This document shows, piece after piece, positions 42,932 to 52,398 of a stretch of 54,164 bases of DNA (position 1 is the stretch's first letter; the number at the start of each line of letters is the position of its first letter). The notes beneath the pieces were generated by a model. It was not told where the DNA came from. It was given only the letters and a program-made list of their open reading frames with translations, and ran no database searches. Location of the stretch: contig NZ_JAPLAI010000037.1 of the NCBI RefSeq assembly GCF_026393345.1, forward strand, positions 1-54,164, read 5' to 3'. The translations under genes and the position numbers were made by a program. This DNA comes from Microbacterium sp. GTDB taxonomy: Bacteria > Actinomycetota > Actinomycetes > Actinomycetales > Microbacteriaceae.

Positions 42932-43285
42932 TCAGCGCCAGATGACGGCGATTCCGGCATTCACGAGGGTGAGCGCGCCGATGCTCCAGAACAGCGCGGG
43001 CGCCAGGGTGCCGGTGCGCTTCTGGCGGGCGGAACCGATGCCGAGCAGGGCGCCGATGACGAGCAGGACGACGAGCTTGATGCCGAGCTTGACGTAGTTG
43101 AGGTCGTACTCGATGCCCCAGGGTGCGGCGAGCGTGAGCCCCGCCACCGCCGCGATCACCATGCCGACCGTCATCAGCCGGGTCACGCGGATGCGGCGGC
43201 CCACCGCTTCGACCAGCCAGGCGCCGAACAGCACGGCGAAGCCGATGAGGTGGACGAGAACGACGATGTGGCGCAGGATCTCCAT
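42932..43285 (-). CDS. Small integral membrane protein downstream of ribH
   Basis: 117 residues, four predicted membrane helices: IVVLVHLIGFAVLFGAWLVEAV, TVGMVIAAVAGLTLAAPWG, LGIKLVVLLVIGALLGIGSA and ALFWSIGALTLVNAGIAVIW. A His in helix 1 and no other recognisable motif; I cannot assign a function. It lies 36 nt after ribH and before the operon terminator, so it is likely co-transcribed, although a TACACT hexamer just upstream could be its own -10 box. Riboflavin transport or redox roles are only guesses from position. Confidence 0.75.
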   Translation of the reverse strand: MEILRHIVVLVHLIGFAVLFGAWLVEAVGRRIRVTRLMTVGMVIAAVAGLTLAAPWGIEYDLNYVKLGIKLVVLLVIGALLGIGSARQKRTGTLAPALFWSIGALTLVNAGIAVIWR

Positions 43286-43321
43286 ACCCTCAGTGTACCT
43301 GAAGGTTGGCGACGCGCCGGA

Positions 43322-43795
43322 TCAGGCGCGGAGGGTGCGCAGCGCGAGGGCGGTGCGCAGGGCCGCATCCGCCGCCTCGGCGCCCTTGTCCTCGGTCGAG
43401 CCGGGCAGGCCCGCCCGGTCGAGTCCCTGCTGCTCGTCATCCAGCGTGAGCAGGCCGAAGCCGACCGGCTTGCCGGTGTCCAGCGCGACGCGGGTGAGGC
43501 CGTCGGTCGCGGCGGACGAGACGTACTCGAAGTGCGGGGTGCCGCCGCGGATGATGACGCCGAGAGCCACCACCGCATCCGCCCCCTGCTCCAGTGCCAC
43601 CTTCGCGACCACCGGCAGCTCGAACGAGCCGGGCACCCGCACCAGGGACCAGTCGGCCCCCGCGGCATCCAGAACCCGCGCCGAGCCCGCGATGAGGCCG
43701 TCGGTGATCACCTCGTGCCACGTGCCGGCGACCACGACGACGCGGAGTCCGGATGCGGTGACCTGCTGCGCCTCCGGCGCTCCCTTGCCGCTCAT
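43322..43795 (-). CDS. ribH: 6,7-dimethyl-8-ribityllumazine synthase
   Basis: 157 residues, normal length. It condenses 5-amino-6-ribitylaminouracil with 3,4-dihydroxy-2-butanone 4-phosphate. The signatures [16 protein letters not shown] near residue 55 and [18 protein letters not shown] near 80, including the catalytic His, are intact. The start overlaps the ribBA stop by four bases (ATGA at 43792-43795). Confidence 0.96.
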   Translation of the reverse strand: MSGKGAPEAQQVTASGLRVVVVAGTWHEVITDGLIAGSARVLDAAGADWSLVRVPGSFELPVVAKVALEQGADAVVALGVIIRGGTPHFEYVSSAATDGLTRVALDTGKPVGFGLLTLDDEQQGLDRAGLPGSTEDKGAEAADAALRTALALRTLRA

Positions 43796-45066
43796 TCGGC
43801 GTGCTCCTTCATCTGCTGCAGTGCGTCGGCGAGGTCGGCGTCGGGGATGAGGTGGCCCATCCGGTCGCGCTTGGTCTCCAGGTACTGGTGGTTGTTCGGG
43901 CCGATTCCGACGAGCAGCGGCACCTGTTCGACGACCTCGAGGCCGAGTTCGCGCAGCTGCGTAACCTTGTCGATGTTGTTGGTCAGCAGGCGCACCTTCT
44001 CCACGCCGAGATCGGCGAGGATGCCGGCCGCGGCCGCGTAGTCGCGTGCGTCGGCGGGCAGGCCGAGCGCCAGGTTGGCGTCGACCGTGTCGAGGCCGCG
44101 CTCCTGCAGGCCGTAGGCGCGGAGCTTGTTGATGAGGCCGATGCCCCGGCCCTCGTGCCCGCGCATGTAGACGACGATGCCGCCGTCCTGCTCGATCGCG
44201 TCGAGCGCGGCCTCCAGCTGCGGGCCGCACTCGCACTTGAGCGAGCCGAACGCCTCACCGGTCAGGCACTCGGAGTGCACGCGTACGAGCGGCGCCTCGT
44301 CGGTCAGCTCACCCGACACGACCGCCAGGTGGTCGGTCCCGGTGGTGCGGTCCTTGTACGCGAGGAAGCGGAAGATTCCGTGCGAGGTGGGCACGGTCGA
44401 CTCGGCGCGCAGGCTCACCCGGCGCCGGTGCGGGCCGGATGCGGCCGCATCCCGCGGCTCGTGCTCGTCGAGGTAGGCGATCAGCTGCTCGATCGTGATG
44501 ACCGGCAGTCCGTCCCGTTCGCCGAGTTCCAGCAGGCCCGGCAGACGCATCATGCTGCCGTCCTCGGCGACGAGCTCGGCGATCGCGCCGACCGGTTCGA
44601 GGCCGGCGAGGCGGGTCAGCTCGACCGCGGCCTCGGTGTGGCCGCCGCGCTCGCGGACGCCGCCCTCGACAGCTCGGAGGGGGAGGACGTGACCGGGGCG
44701 GATGAGGTTCGTCGGCACAGAGGCGGGGTCGGCCAGCACGTTCAGGGTGTGCGCGCGGTCGGAGGCGCTGATGCCGGTGGTGACCTTGTCGGCGGCGTCG
44801 ACGCTCACCGTGTAGGCCGTGGACCGGGCGTCCTCGTTGACTGCCACCATCGGCGGCAGGTCGAGACGGTCGGCCCATTCGGCGGGCATGGGTGCGCAGA
44901 TGAAACCGCTCGAGTGGCGCACGGTCCAGGCGATCCACTCGGGGGTCGCGAGGGCCGCCGACAGGACGACGTCGCCCTCGTTCTCGCGGTTCTCGTCGTC
45001 GGCGACGATGACGGGGCGACCGGCGCGTAGGGCGTCGAGGGCCTCCGGGATGGTGGACAGGCTCAT
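43792..45066 (-). CDS. ribBA: Bifunctional 3,4-dihydroxy-2-butanone-4-phosphate synthase / GTP cyclohydrolase II
   Basis: 424 residues. The N-terminal DHBP synthase half contains [15 protein letters not shown] near residue 23 and [10 protein letters not shown] near 128. The C-terminal GTP cyclohydrolase II half contains the zinc cysteines in [17 protein letters not shown] and the loop [19 protein letters not shown]. Both active sites look complete, so it supplies both riboflavin precursors. It overlaps ribE and ribH by ATGA at either end, indicating tight coupling. Confidence 0.96.
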   Translation of the reverse strand: MSLSTIPEALDALRAGRPVIVADDENRENEGDVVLSAALATPEWIAWTVRHSSGFICAPMPAEWADRLDLPPMVAVNEDARSTAYTVSVDAADKVTTGISASDRAHTLNVLADPASVPTNLIRPGHVLPLRAVEGGVRERGGHTEAAVELTRLAGLEPVGAIAELVAEDGSMMRLPGLLELGERDGLPVITIEQLIAYLDEHEPRDAAASGPHRRRVSLRAESTVPTSHGIFRFLAYKDRTTGTDHLAVVSGELTDEAPLVRVHSECLTGEAFGSLKCECGPQLEAALDAIEQDGGIVVYMRGHEGRGIGLINKLRAYGLQERGLDTVDANLALGLPADARDYAAAAGILADLGVEKVRLLTNNIDKVTQLRELGLEVVEQVPLLVGIGPNNHQYLETKRDRMGHLIPDADLADALQQMKEHAE

Positions 45067-45686
45067 CGTGAGCCTCCTTCCGGGGTGAAAGCGAGCAGGC
45101 GCCGCACGTGGCGGGCCAGGATGTCGGTCTCGAGGTTCACGGCGTCGCCGACGGCACGCGAACCGAGAGTCGTGGCGGTCAGCGTCTCGGGGATGAGGGA
45201 CACCTCGAACCAGGGCGAGGAATCGGCCGCGTCGCTGACGGCGCTGACGGTGAGGGAGATGCCGTCGACGGCGATCGAGCCTTTATCGACGACGAGCGGG
45301 GCGAGGTCTTCGGGCAGTGCGATGCGCACGACCTGCCACTGGGCCCCGGGCCGGATCTCGAGGATGCGGCCGGTGCTGTCGATGTGCCCCTGCACGATGT
45401 GGCCGCCGAGGCGTCCATCGGCGGCGGTGGCGCGTTCGACGTTGACGGCGGACCCGGGGGCGAGGGTGCCGGTGGTCGTCATCGTCAGGGTCTGCTGCAT
45501 GACGTCGGCGGTGAACCAGTCGTCGCCGCGGTCGACGACGGTGAGGCACACGCCGGAGATGGCAATCGAATCGCCGTGACCGGCGTCGGTGACGGCGGTC
45601 GGTGCCTGCACGGTCAGCCGGATGCCGTCGCCGGCCGGGGCGACGGCGGTGACCGTGCCGATCTCTTCCACGATTCCGGTGAACAT
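45063..45686 (-). CDS. ribE: Riboflavin synthase alpha subunit
   Basis: 207 residues made of two lumazine-binding repeats. The first begins MFTGIVEEIGTV and the second follows LGGHIVQGHIDSTGRI near residue 95. It dismutates two lumazines into riboflavin. The start ATG shares its A with the final base of the ribD stop (45686), and its end overlaps ribBA. Confidence 0.95.
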   Translation of the reverse strand: MFTGIVEEIGTVTAVAPAGDGIRLTVQAPTAVTDAGHGDSIAISGVCLTVVDRGDDWFTADVMQQTLTMTTTGTLAPGSAVNVERATAADGRLGGHIVQGHIDSTGRILEIRPGAQWQVVRIALPEDLAPLVVDKGSIAVDGISLTVSAVSDAADSSPWFEVSLIPETLTATTLGSRAVGDAVNLETDILARHVRRLLAFTPEGGSR

Positions 45687-46717
45687 CAGCGATCTCCGTT
45701 CCAGGGGCGGGGGTGGGCGACGACGAGGAGGTCATCGCCGAGGCGGTCGATGGCGGCCACGGTGAGCCGGCGTGCGGCGTCGATGGTGTCCACCCCGATA
45801 TCGGTGAGGGCGAGACGGTCTCCGCCGAGGAGTACCGGGGCGACGTAGGCGAGCACTTCGTCGGCGAGCCCCGCACGGAGGAACGCGCTGGCGAGCGTGG
45901 GGCCGCCCTCGACGAACACCCGGTGCGCCCCGGTCTCGCCGAGGGCGGCGAGCACGGCGGCGAGGTCGTGGGTCGCGAACGTGCGCGGGGAGCGCGGGTG
46001 GCGGCGAAGCGCCGCATCCGCGGGAAGCGGGGTGTGTCCGATGACGACCGGTGCCGGCTGGTCCGGCAGGAGCGTGCCGTCCGCGTCGCGGGCGGTGAGC
46101 GACGGATCGTCGGCGATGACCGTGCCGGTTCCGACGACGATCGCATCCGCGGCCGCGCGACGGCGGTGCACGTCGGCGCGCGCCTCGGGCCCGGTGATCC
46201 ACTGGCTCGTGCCGTCAGCGGCGGCAGCGCGGCCGTCGAGGCTCTGCGCCCACTTCACGGTCACATGCGGACGACCGAGCCGCTGCACCTCGATCCAGGA
46301 CGCGAGCAGGGCGCGTGCGTCGTCGGCACGGACGCCGGAGACCACATCGATCCCCGCGGCGCGAAGGCGGTCGGCACCGCCGGCAGCCACCGGGGTCGGG
46401 TCGTCGAGGGCGTAAACGACACGGGCGACGCCGGCCTCGATCAGCGCGGCGGCGCAGGGCCCGGTGCGTCCGGTGTGGTTGCACGGCTCGAGGGTGACGA
46501 CGGCGGTCGCCCCGCGGGCCGCGCCCGGGGCGAGCCGGGCGAGCGCGTCGACCTCGGCGTGGGGGGTGCCCGCGCCGCGGTGCCAGCCCTCGGCGAGCAC
46601 CTCGCCCTCGGGGGAGAGGAGGACCGCTCCCACCTGGGGGTTCACGCCGCGGCGGCCGCGCGCGGCGAGCTCGAGCGCGCGCTGCATGGCGGCTCGTTCT
46701 GCGTCGTTCGCCGACAT
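45686..46717 (-). CDS. ribD: Bifunctional diaminohydroxyphosphoribosylaminopyrimidine deaminase / reductase
   Basis: 343 residues. The N-terminal zinc deaminase has HAEVDAL near residue 52 and EPCNHTGRTGPC near 77. The C-terminal reductase begins at HVTVKWAQSLDGR and includes SQWITGPEARADVHRRRA and FVEGGPTLASAFL. The ATG at 46717 was chosen because a 35-residue longer frame overlaps the FMN riboswitch. It is the first gene of the riboflavin operon. Confidence 0.95.
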   Translation of the reverse strand: MSANDAERAAMQRALELAARGRRGVNPQVGAVLLSPEGEVLAEGWHRGAGTPHAEVDALARLAPGAARGATAVVTLEPCNHTGRTGPCAAALIEAGVARVVYALDDPTPVAAGGADRLRAAGIDVVSGVRADDARALLASWIEVQRLGRPHVTVKWAQSLDGRAAAADGTSQWITGPEARADVHRRRAAADAIVVGTGTVIADDPSLTARDADGTLLPDQPAPVVIGHTPLPADAALRRHPRSPRTFATHDLAAVLAALGETGAHRVFVEGGPTLASAFLRAGLADEVLAYVAPVLLGGDRLALTDIGVDTIDAARRLTVAAIDRLGDDLLVVAHPRPWNGDR

Positions 46718-46758
46718 CCGTTCTCCCAGTTCCGCTCCGAGGGCAGGGAAGGCGTCGA

Positions 46759-46776
46759 CGCGTACGGCGGTACGCG
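46759..46776 (-). promoter_or_regulatory. Hairpin between FMN riboswitch and ribD (possible expression platform)
   Basis: cgcgtac (46759-46765) and gtacgcg (46770-46776) form a perfect 7-bp stem with a 4-nt loop, just after the aptamer and about 45 nt before the ribD start. There is no T-run, so translational control or Rho access is more likely than intrinsic termination. Confidence 0.5.
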
Positions 46777-46779
46777 CGT

Positions 46780-46919
46780 GCTGCCTCCCATCCGGACTTG
46801 CGAGGCTCTCACCCCACATCACCGTCGGTCCCGGAATTCCACCGGGTCAGCACCGGCTGCCGAAGCAGCGCGACGCTCGCGGACTGTCACCGCCGGTTCG
46901 GATTCTCACCGACCCCGGA
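46780..46919 (-). ncRNA. FMN riboswitch (RFN element)
   Basis: Read on the minus strand, the RFN landmarks appear in order: GGGGTCGGTGAGAATCC, ACCGGCGGTGACAGTCCGCG, GACCCGGTGGAATTCCGG, GACCGACGGTGATG, and finally AGTCCGGATGGGAGGCAGC. Together these are the conserved arms of the FMN aptamer. It precedes ribD and should shut off the rib operon when FMN is abundant. A TAGGAT hexamer at 46936-46941 (minus strand) may be the -10 box. Confidence 0.96.
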
Positions 46920-46996
46920 GCACGTTGTTGCACTGATCCTACTCAACGCCCGGCCTTCGGTTTCATTCCCGGGTGTTCCGCCGTTCATGCCGGGTC

Positions 46997-47965
46997 TCAG
47001 ACGGCGGTGGACGCGAGGGCGCGGGCGGTCGGCTCGTCGATCACGAGGTCGGTCACGAGGCCCGCGGCGAGGGCACCGCGGACGCTCGCGAGCTTCGATT
47101 CGCCGGAGACGACGCAGATGCGCCGCCGCACCGCCGCGAGCTGTGCGAGAGCAGGGCCCGACGCCCGCGCGTTGAGGGCGATGTCGGCGCTCGACCCGTC
47201 CGCGCGGTAGAACACGGTGGCGACGTCGCCCACCACCCGCTGCGCGGAGAGCTCCGCGAGTTCGGACGGTTCCAGGTAACCGCCGGTGTAGACATGGCTC
47301 GGCACCGACGATTGTGCGGCGCCGACACTGAAGACGACCGCATCCATGGCCGCCTGCACGTCGAGGATGCGGCGCATGCTGCGTTCGCGCCACAGCGCGG
47401 TCTTCGTCGCGGGGTCGTCGAAAAAGGCCGGGACCGGGAACTGCTGCACCTGCGCGGCGAAGGCGCGGCCGAAACGGCCGAGGATGTCGCTGGCGTAGCC
47501 GAGTCCGGTGGTGCGGGTGTTCCCCGACCCGTTGAGCTGCACGAACATCGTGCCGGTGGTCGGCTTCGGGGTGAGGTGACGGCTGACCGCCGCCACCGTC
47601 GATCCCCAGGCGATGCCGACGGTCTCGTGCGACCCGATCCGGGCACCGATGAGGTCGGCGGCGGCCGCTGCCACCAGGTCGAGCCGTTCCACATCGCTCG
47701 CCTCCTCCGGTACCGGCACCGGGTGCACGGTGACGTGGAGCTGCCGCCGCAGCTGCGCGGCCAGCAACCGCGGGGCCTCGAGCGGGGACCGCACCCGGAT
47801 CTCGACGAGCCCGCTCTCCCGTGCCTGCTTGAGCAGTCTCGACACGGTGGACCGCGACACCCCGAGCCGGCGGGCGATCGCCTCCATGGTCTCGCCGTGC
47901 AGATAATGCGCGGTCGCCGCCGACAGCGCGGTGGAGGTCTCTCTGCTGAGCGCGGTGTCCGTCAC
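46997..47965 (-). CDS. SorC/DeoR-type sugar-binding transcriptional regulator
   Basis: About 322 residues. An N-terminal helix-turn-helix (YLHGETMEAIARRLGVSRST, then VSRLLKQARESGLVEI) is followed by a SorC effector domain (ETVGIAWGSTVAAVSRHL near residue 115, then SGESKLASVRGALAAGLVTDLVID near the end). These regulators sense phosphorylated sugars or polyols. The start is uncertain: GTG at 47965 leaves the palindrome at 47976 upstream, whereas TTG at 48001 would place it in the coding region and has no ribosome-binding site. Divergent to glpD/glpK, so control of glycerol use is likely. Confidence 0.87.
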   Translation of the reverse strand: MTDTALSRETSTALSAATAHYLHGETMEAIARRLGVSRSTVSRLLKQARESGLVEIRVRSPLEAPRLLAAQLRRQLHVTVHPVPVPEEASDVERLDLVAAAAADLIGARIGSHETVGIAWGSTVAAVSRHLTPKPTTGTMFVQLNGSGNTRTTGLGYASDILGRFGRAFAAQVQQFPVPAFFDDPATKTALWRERSMRRILDVQAAMDAVVFSVGAAQSSVPSHVYTGGYLEPSELAELSAQRVVGDVATVFYRADGSSADIALNARASGPALAQLAAVRRRICVVSGESKLASVRGALAAGLVTDLVIDEPTARALASTAV

Positions 47966-47975
47966 CAGACCAGTG

Positions 47976-47989
47976 TGCACGTTCGTGCA
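47976..47989. promoter_or_regulatory. Palindrome in the sorC-glpD divergent region
   Basis: tgcacg and cgtgca flank a central tt (47976-47989), with further tgca half-sites at 47997-48000 and the related gcatcgagcttgca nearby. It is a plausible operator for the SorC regulator acting on glpD/glpK and on itself. Confidence 0.5.
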
Positions 47990-48066
47990 TCGAGCTTGCA
48001 ACGATGCGCACCCGTGACCACGATGAAGGGGTGGCGTGCCCGACGCCCCGAGAAGGAGACCATTCC

Positions 48067-49780
48067 ATGAGCACGGATGCCACCCGCGCCCCCTGGCGTC
48101 GACTGACCGAGCGGCCGGAGGCCCAGGTACTCGTCATCGGCGGTGGCATCAACGGCATCGCCACCTTCCGCGACCTCGCGCTGCAGGGCGTCGACGTCGC
48201 GCTCGTGGAGCGCGGCGACATCGTCTCCGGCGCCTCCGCCGCCTCGTCCCACATGATCCACGGGGGCGTCCGGTACCTCGAGAACGGCGAGTTCCGGCTT
48301 GTCCACGAGGCCGTCGTGGAGCGCAACGATCTGCTGCGCACCGCCCCGCACTACGTGAAGCCGCTGCAGACGACGATCCCGATCTTCTCCACGTTCTCCG
48401 GCGTCCTCTCCGCGCCGCTGCGGTTCCTCCGCCACGGTGCCGGCGCTCCCAAGGAGCGCGGCGCCGCGCTCATCAAGATCGGGCTGGAGATCTACGACTC
48501 CTTCTCCCGCGGCGGCGGTCGCGTGCGCCGGCACGTGTTCCACGGCCGGCGTCGTTCCCTTGAGATCCTGCCCGACCTGAACCCCGGCATCCGGTACACC
48601 GCCACGTACGAGGACGCCTCTCTGCGCGACCCGGAGCGCCTGGCGCTCGACGTGCTCCGCGACGGACTGGATGCGGGCGGCGACCGTGCCCGCGCCGCCA
48701 CCTACGTCGCCGTGGTCGCGGCGACGGCCGACGGCGTCGTCCTCCGCGACACCGAGAGCGGCGAGGAGATCGAGTTCCGCGCCTCGGTCGTCGTCAACGC
48801 GACGGGCCCGTGGACCGACCTCACCAACGCCGCCCTGGGCGAGCCGACCCGGTTCATGGGCGGAACCAAGGGGTCCCACATCGTGCTGGACCACCCGGAG
48901 CTGCTGGCCGCCACCGGCGGACGGGAGATCTTCTTCGAGCACAGCGACGGTCGCATCGTGCTCGTCTATCCGCTGAAGGGCCGGGTGCTCGTGGGTACCA
49001 CCGACCTCGAGCACACCATGGGTGACCCGATCGTCTGCACTGATGCGGAGGTCGACTACTTCATCGACCTCGTCGGTCATGTGTTCCCGACGATCCCCGT
49101 CACCCGCGAGCACATCGTGCACCGCTTCGCCGGGGTGCGTCCGCTCCCCGGACACGGCGACATGGCTCCCGGTTTCGTCTCCCGCGACTACCGCATCGAG
49201 GCGCAGCACCTCACCGGCGGCACGCCCGTGCTCAGCCTCGTCGGCGGCAAGTGGACCACCAGCGCATCTCACGGACCGGGTGCTGGACCTCCTCGGCACC
49301 CCCCGCCGCATCTCGACCGCGGGCCGCGCCATCGGCGGCGGCCGGGGATACCCCACCACCGCGCGCCGCACCGCCCAGTGGATCGGCGACCATGCCGGTC
49401 ACTTGCCGCGGACGCGCGTCGCGCAGCTGCTCGAGCGCTACGGCACCGAGGCCACGGCCGTCATCACGGCCATCGAGGCGGATGCGGACGACGCGCCGCT
49501 CGCATCCGCCCCCGCGTACTCGACCGCGGAGCTGCGCCACCTCGCCGCGACCGAGGAAGTCGTGCACCTCGCCGACCTGCTGCTGCGCCGCACCAGCCTC
49601 GCCTTCACCGGCGGTGCGACCCCGGAGGCCACCGCGGAGGTCGCCGCGGTCATCGCCCCCGTCCTCGGCTGGGACGAGGCCCGCGTGGCCACGGAGATCC
49701 CGACCGCGCTCGCCGCCGTGCACGCCGCGGATCCTGCCGGTGCGACCGAACCGGCTCCGGTTCCGGCCGCCGCATCCTGA
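48067..49780 (+). pseudogene. glpD: Glycerol-3-phosphate dehydrogenase, frameshifted
   Basis: The N-terminal two thirds is intact GlpD: FAD site VIGGGINGIATFRDLALQG, then SGASAASSHMIHGGVRYLENGEF, and the substrate-domain pieces GVRPLPGHGD and LVGGKWTT. Right after KWTT (49260) the frame breaks. The C-terminal domain (HLTDRVLDLLGTPRR through to the stop at 49780) continues in the next frame from 49265. Compared with the usual GGKxTTxRxxAEH motif, about 14 nt are missing, including the conserved Arg after TT. Without correction the first frame runs to 49851 and overlaps glpK. The ATG at 48067 has gagaaggagac upstream. It is either a real null allele or an assembly error. Confidence 0.85.
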
Positions 49781-49798
49781 CCCGCCATAATCGACGAC

Positions 49799-49817
49799 GG
49801 GGCGGAGATGCCGCCCC
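49799..49817 (+). promoter_or_regulatory. Hairpin between glpD and glpK
   Basis: ggggcgg (49799-49805) pairs with ccgcccc (49811-49817) around agatg, ending a few bases before the glpK ribosome-binding site aggga. It could modulate glpK translation or mRNA stability. Confidence 0.45.
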
Positions 49818-49835
49818 GGCAGGGAGCACGACGAC

Positions 49836-51365
49836 GTGGCCAACCATGTGATCGCCCTCGACCAGGGCACGACCTCCACCCGCGCGATCATCTTCGACGC
49901 GCAGGGCCGGATCGTGCAGAGCGCGCAGCGGGAGCACGAGCAGGTCTTCCCGCGGGCCGGCCGCGTCGAGCACGACGCGACCGAGATCTGGGCCAACGCG
50001 GCATGGGCGCTCGAGACCGTGCTCACCGAGTCGGGGCTTTCCGCCACCGACATCGCGGCGCTCGGCATCACGAACCAGCGTGAGACGGCGATCGTGTGGG
50101 ATGCCCGCACCGGCGAGCCGATCCACAACGCCCTCGTCTGGCAGGACACGCGGACCCAGCCCGCGATCGACCGGCTGGCCGGTGAGGATGGCTGGTACGA
50201 CCGGTACGCGGACATCACCGGGCTGCCGCTGGCGACCTATTTCTCCGCATCCAAGATCGCATGGATCCTCGACAACGTGACGGGCGCCCGGGCGGATGCC
50301 GAGGCCGGCCACCTGCTGTTCGGCACGCCGGACAGCTGGCTGGTGTGGAAGCTCACCGGCGGCGCCCGGCACGTCACCGATGTCACCAACGCCAGCCGCA
50401 CGCTCCTCATGGACCTGCGTACCCTCGACTGGTCCGACCAGATGCTCGAAGTGTTCGGCATCCCGCGCGCCATGCTGCCCGAGATCGTGCCGTCCTCCGG
50501 CGTCATCGCTCCGATCCAGGAGCCGTCGGTCCTCGGCGGGGTGCCGATCGCCGGTGTCCTCGGCGACCAGCAGGCGGCGACGTTCGGCCAGGTCGCCTTC
50601 GATGCCGGCGAGTCGAAGAACACCTACGGCACCGGCAACTTCCTGCTCACCGGGACGGGCGAGGAGATCGTCCGCTCGCAGCACGGCCTCATCACCACGG
50701 TGGCTTACCAGCGCGAGGGCGAGTCGCCGCGGTACGCGGTCGAGGGATCCATCGCCGTGACCGGGTCGCTGGTGCAGTGGCTGCGCGACAACCTCGGCAT
50801 GTTCACCGAGTCTGCCGACGTGCAGACCCTCGCCGAATCGGTGGAGGACAACGGTGGCGCCTACTTCGTGCCGGCGTTCTCCGGCCTGTTCGCCCCGTAC
50901 TGGCGGCCCGACGCCCGCGGCGCGCTCGTCGGACTGACCCGCTACGTCAACCGTGCCCATATCGCTCGTGCCGCGCTCGAGGCCACCGCGTTCCAGACCC
51001 TCGACGTCATCGAGGCGGTCGTCGCCGACACCGGCAAACCGCTGCAGGAGTTGCGCGTCGACGGTGGGATGACGCGGAACGGCCTGCTGATGCAGTTCCA
51101 GGCCGACATCCTCGGCATCCCGGTGGTGCGCCCGGAGGTCGTGGAGACCACGGCGCTCGGTGCCGCCTACGCCGCTGGCCTTGCGACCGGGGTGTGGCAG
51201 GACGTGGACGAGCTGCGCGCGCACTGGCGCGAGGGGGAGCGGTGGGTGCCCCGGATGGACGCCGACGAGCGAGCGCGCCGCATCCGGATGTGGCACAAGG
51301 CCGTCCGCCGCTCCTTCGACTGGGTCGACGACGACGCCCGCATCCTCATGGGCACCACCGGCTGA
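49836..51365 (+). CDS. glpK: Glycerol kinase
   Basis: 509 residues starting at GTG, with aggga upstream. FGGY-family signatures: [16 protein letters not shown] at the N-terminus, [13 protein letters not shown] near residue 75, [27 protein letters not shown] (split) near 245, and [22 protein letters not shown] near 410. It makes glycerol-3-phosphate from glycerol and ATP. It follows the broken glpD by 55 nt; if that gene is truly inactive, the kinase product would need another dehydrogenase or serve lipid synthesis. No glycerol facilitator gene is in the window. Confidence 0.96.
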   Translation: MANHVIALDQGTTSTRAIIFDAQGRIVQSAQREHEQVFPRAGRVEHDATEIWANAAWALETVLTESGLSATDIAALGITNQRETAIVWDARTGEPIHNALVWQDTRTQPAIDRLAGEDGWYDRYADITGLPLATYFSASKIAWILDNVTGARADAEAGHLLFGTPDSWLVWKLTGGARHVTDVTNASRTLLMDLRTLDWSDQMLEVFGIPRAMLPEIVPSSGVIAPIQEPSVLGGVPIAGVLGDQQAATFGQVAFDAGESKNTYGTGNFLLTGTGEEIVRSQHGLITTVAYQREGESPRYAVEGSIAVTGSLVQWLRDNLGMFTESADVQTLAESVEDNGGAYFVPAFSGLFAPYWRPDARGALVGLTRYVNRAHIARAALEATAFQTLDVIEAVVADTGKPLQELRVDGGMTRNGLLMQFQADILGIPVVRPEVVETTALGAAYAAGLATGVWQDVDELRAHWREGERWVPRMDADERARRIRMWHKAVRRSFDWVDDDARILMGTTG

Positions 51366-51366
51366 C

Positions 51367-52242
51367 CTACTTCAGCAGGCGCGATAGACGGCGGTCGGCG
51401 AGGAGCTTGCCGCCGGTCTGACACGTGGGGCAGTACTCGAGGCTGTTGTCGGCGAAGAACACCGACCGCACCTCGTCGCCGCACACCGGGCACGCCTCAC
51501 CGCGGCGCCCGTGCACCCGCATCCCGCGCCGTTTCGCATCCTTGAGGTCGGCGGGCGGGCGGCCGGATGCGGCGGCCACCGCCTCCGCGAGCGTGTCGAC
51601 GAGCGCACGGTACAGGCGGTCGATCTCGTCCGGCGTGAGGCCCGCGGCCAGGGCGTAGGGCGACATCTTCGCCGCGTGCAGGATCTCGTCGGAGTACGCG
51701 TTGCCGATGCCCGCGATGATCGACTGGTCGCGCAGGACGCCCTTGATCTGGGTGCGCCGGCCCGCGAGCAGGCCGGCGAACGCGTCGCGGTCGAAGCCGG
51801 GATCAAGCGGGTCGGGTCCGAGCCGGGCGATGCCCGGGACGTCCGCGGGGGAGCGGACGACGTACACCGCGAGCGACTTCTTCGTGCCCGCCTCGGTGAG
51901 ATCGAACCCGGATCCGTCGTCGAAGCGGACCCGGAGCGCGGTGGCGCTGCGCCCCGGTTTCACCGGGGTGTTCTGCGCCTCCTCGTACCAGCGCAACCAG
52001 CCGGCCTTGGCGAGATGGAACACCAGGTGCAGCTCGCTGTCCGCGTCGCCGCGCAGCGCGAGGTCGAGGAATTTCCCGTGGCGGGACGCGGCCTCGACGA
52101 CCGTGCCGCGGAGCGCCTCGATCGGCGGGTCGTACGTCTTCAGCGCCGAGATCGCGAGCACCTGCGCCCGATCGACGCGCAGGCCGACCACGCGCCCGGC
52201 GAGGAACTCGACGAGCCCGGTGACCTCCGGCATCTCGGGCAT
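51367..52242 (-). CDS. Fpg/Nei-family DNA glycosylase
   Basis: 291 residues. The catalytic N-terminus is MPEMPEVTGLVEFL, giving the Pro2-Glu3 pair after Met removal; the conserved Lys in RHGKFLDL is near residue 57. The helix-two-turn-helix is GIGNAYSDEILHAAKMSPY near 195, and the C-terminal zinc finger is ACPVCGD with YCPTCQTGGK. It excises oxidised bases and nicks the strand. The ATG at 52242 keeps the functional N-terminus; a longer frame adds repeat-encoded residues. It is convergent with glpK with one base between the stop codons. Confidence 0.92.
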   Translation of the reverse strand: MPEMPEVTGLVEFLAGRVVGLRVDRAQVLAISALKTYDPPIEALRGTVVEAASRHGKFLDLALRGDADSELHLVFHLAKAGWLRWYEEAQNTPVKPGRSATALRVRFDDGSGFDLTEAGTKKSLAVYVVRSPADVPGIARLGPDPLDPGFDRDAFAGLLAGRRTQIKGVLRDQSIIAGIGNAYSDEILHAAKMSPYALAAGLTPDEIDRLYRALVDTLAEAVAAASGRPPADLKDAKRRGMRVHGRRGEACPVCGDEVRSVFFADNSLEYCPTCQTGGKLLADRRLSRLLK

Positions 52243-52306
52243 GCGCCCATCCTGCCACCGCGCTGCGGCCATGGGGTGGGTGGGTTGCGGTCGGCGCCCC
52301 GGCGTG

Positions 52307-52357
52307 CTTCGCGGGGCGGGTGCGGCGGCTTCACGGGGCGGGTGCGGCGGCTTCGCG
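52307..52357. repeat. 22-bp tandem repeat upstream of the glycosylase gene
   Basis: Units at 52307-52328 and 52329-52350 differ at one position (cttc[g/a]cggggcgggtgcggcgg), followed by a partial third copy starting cttcgcg. The array is in the 156-bp gap between the GNAT gene stop and the glycosylase start. Confidence 0.85.
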
Positions 52358-52398
52358 TCGGCGGATGCCGCGTGTTGCGACACGCGAAGGGGCGTGGC

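Noticed and set aside
49268..49851. C-terminal 190 residues of the uncorrected glpD frame
   Set aside because: Arg/His/Pro-rich nonsense running into glpK; the alternative frame carries the true GlpD C-terminal domain.
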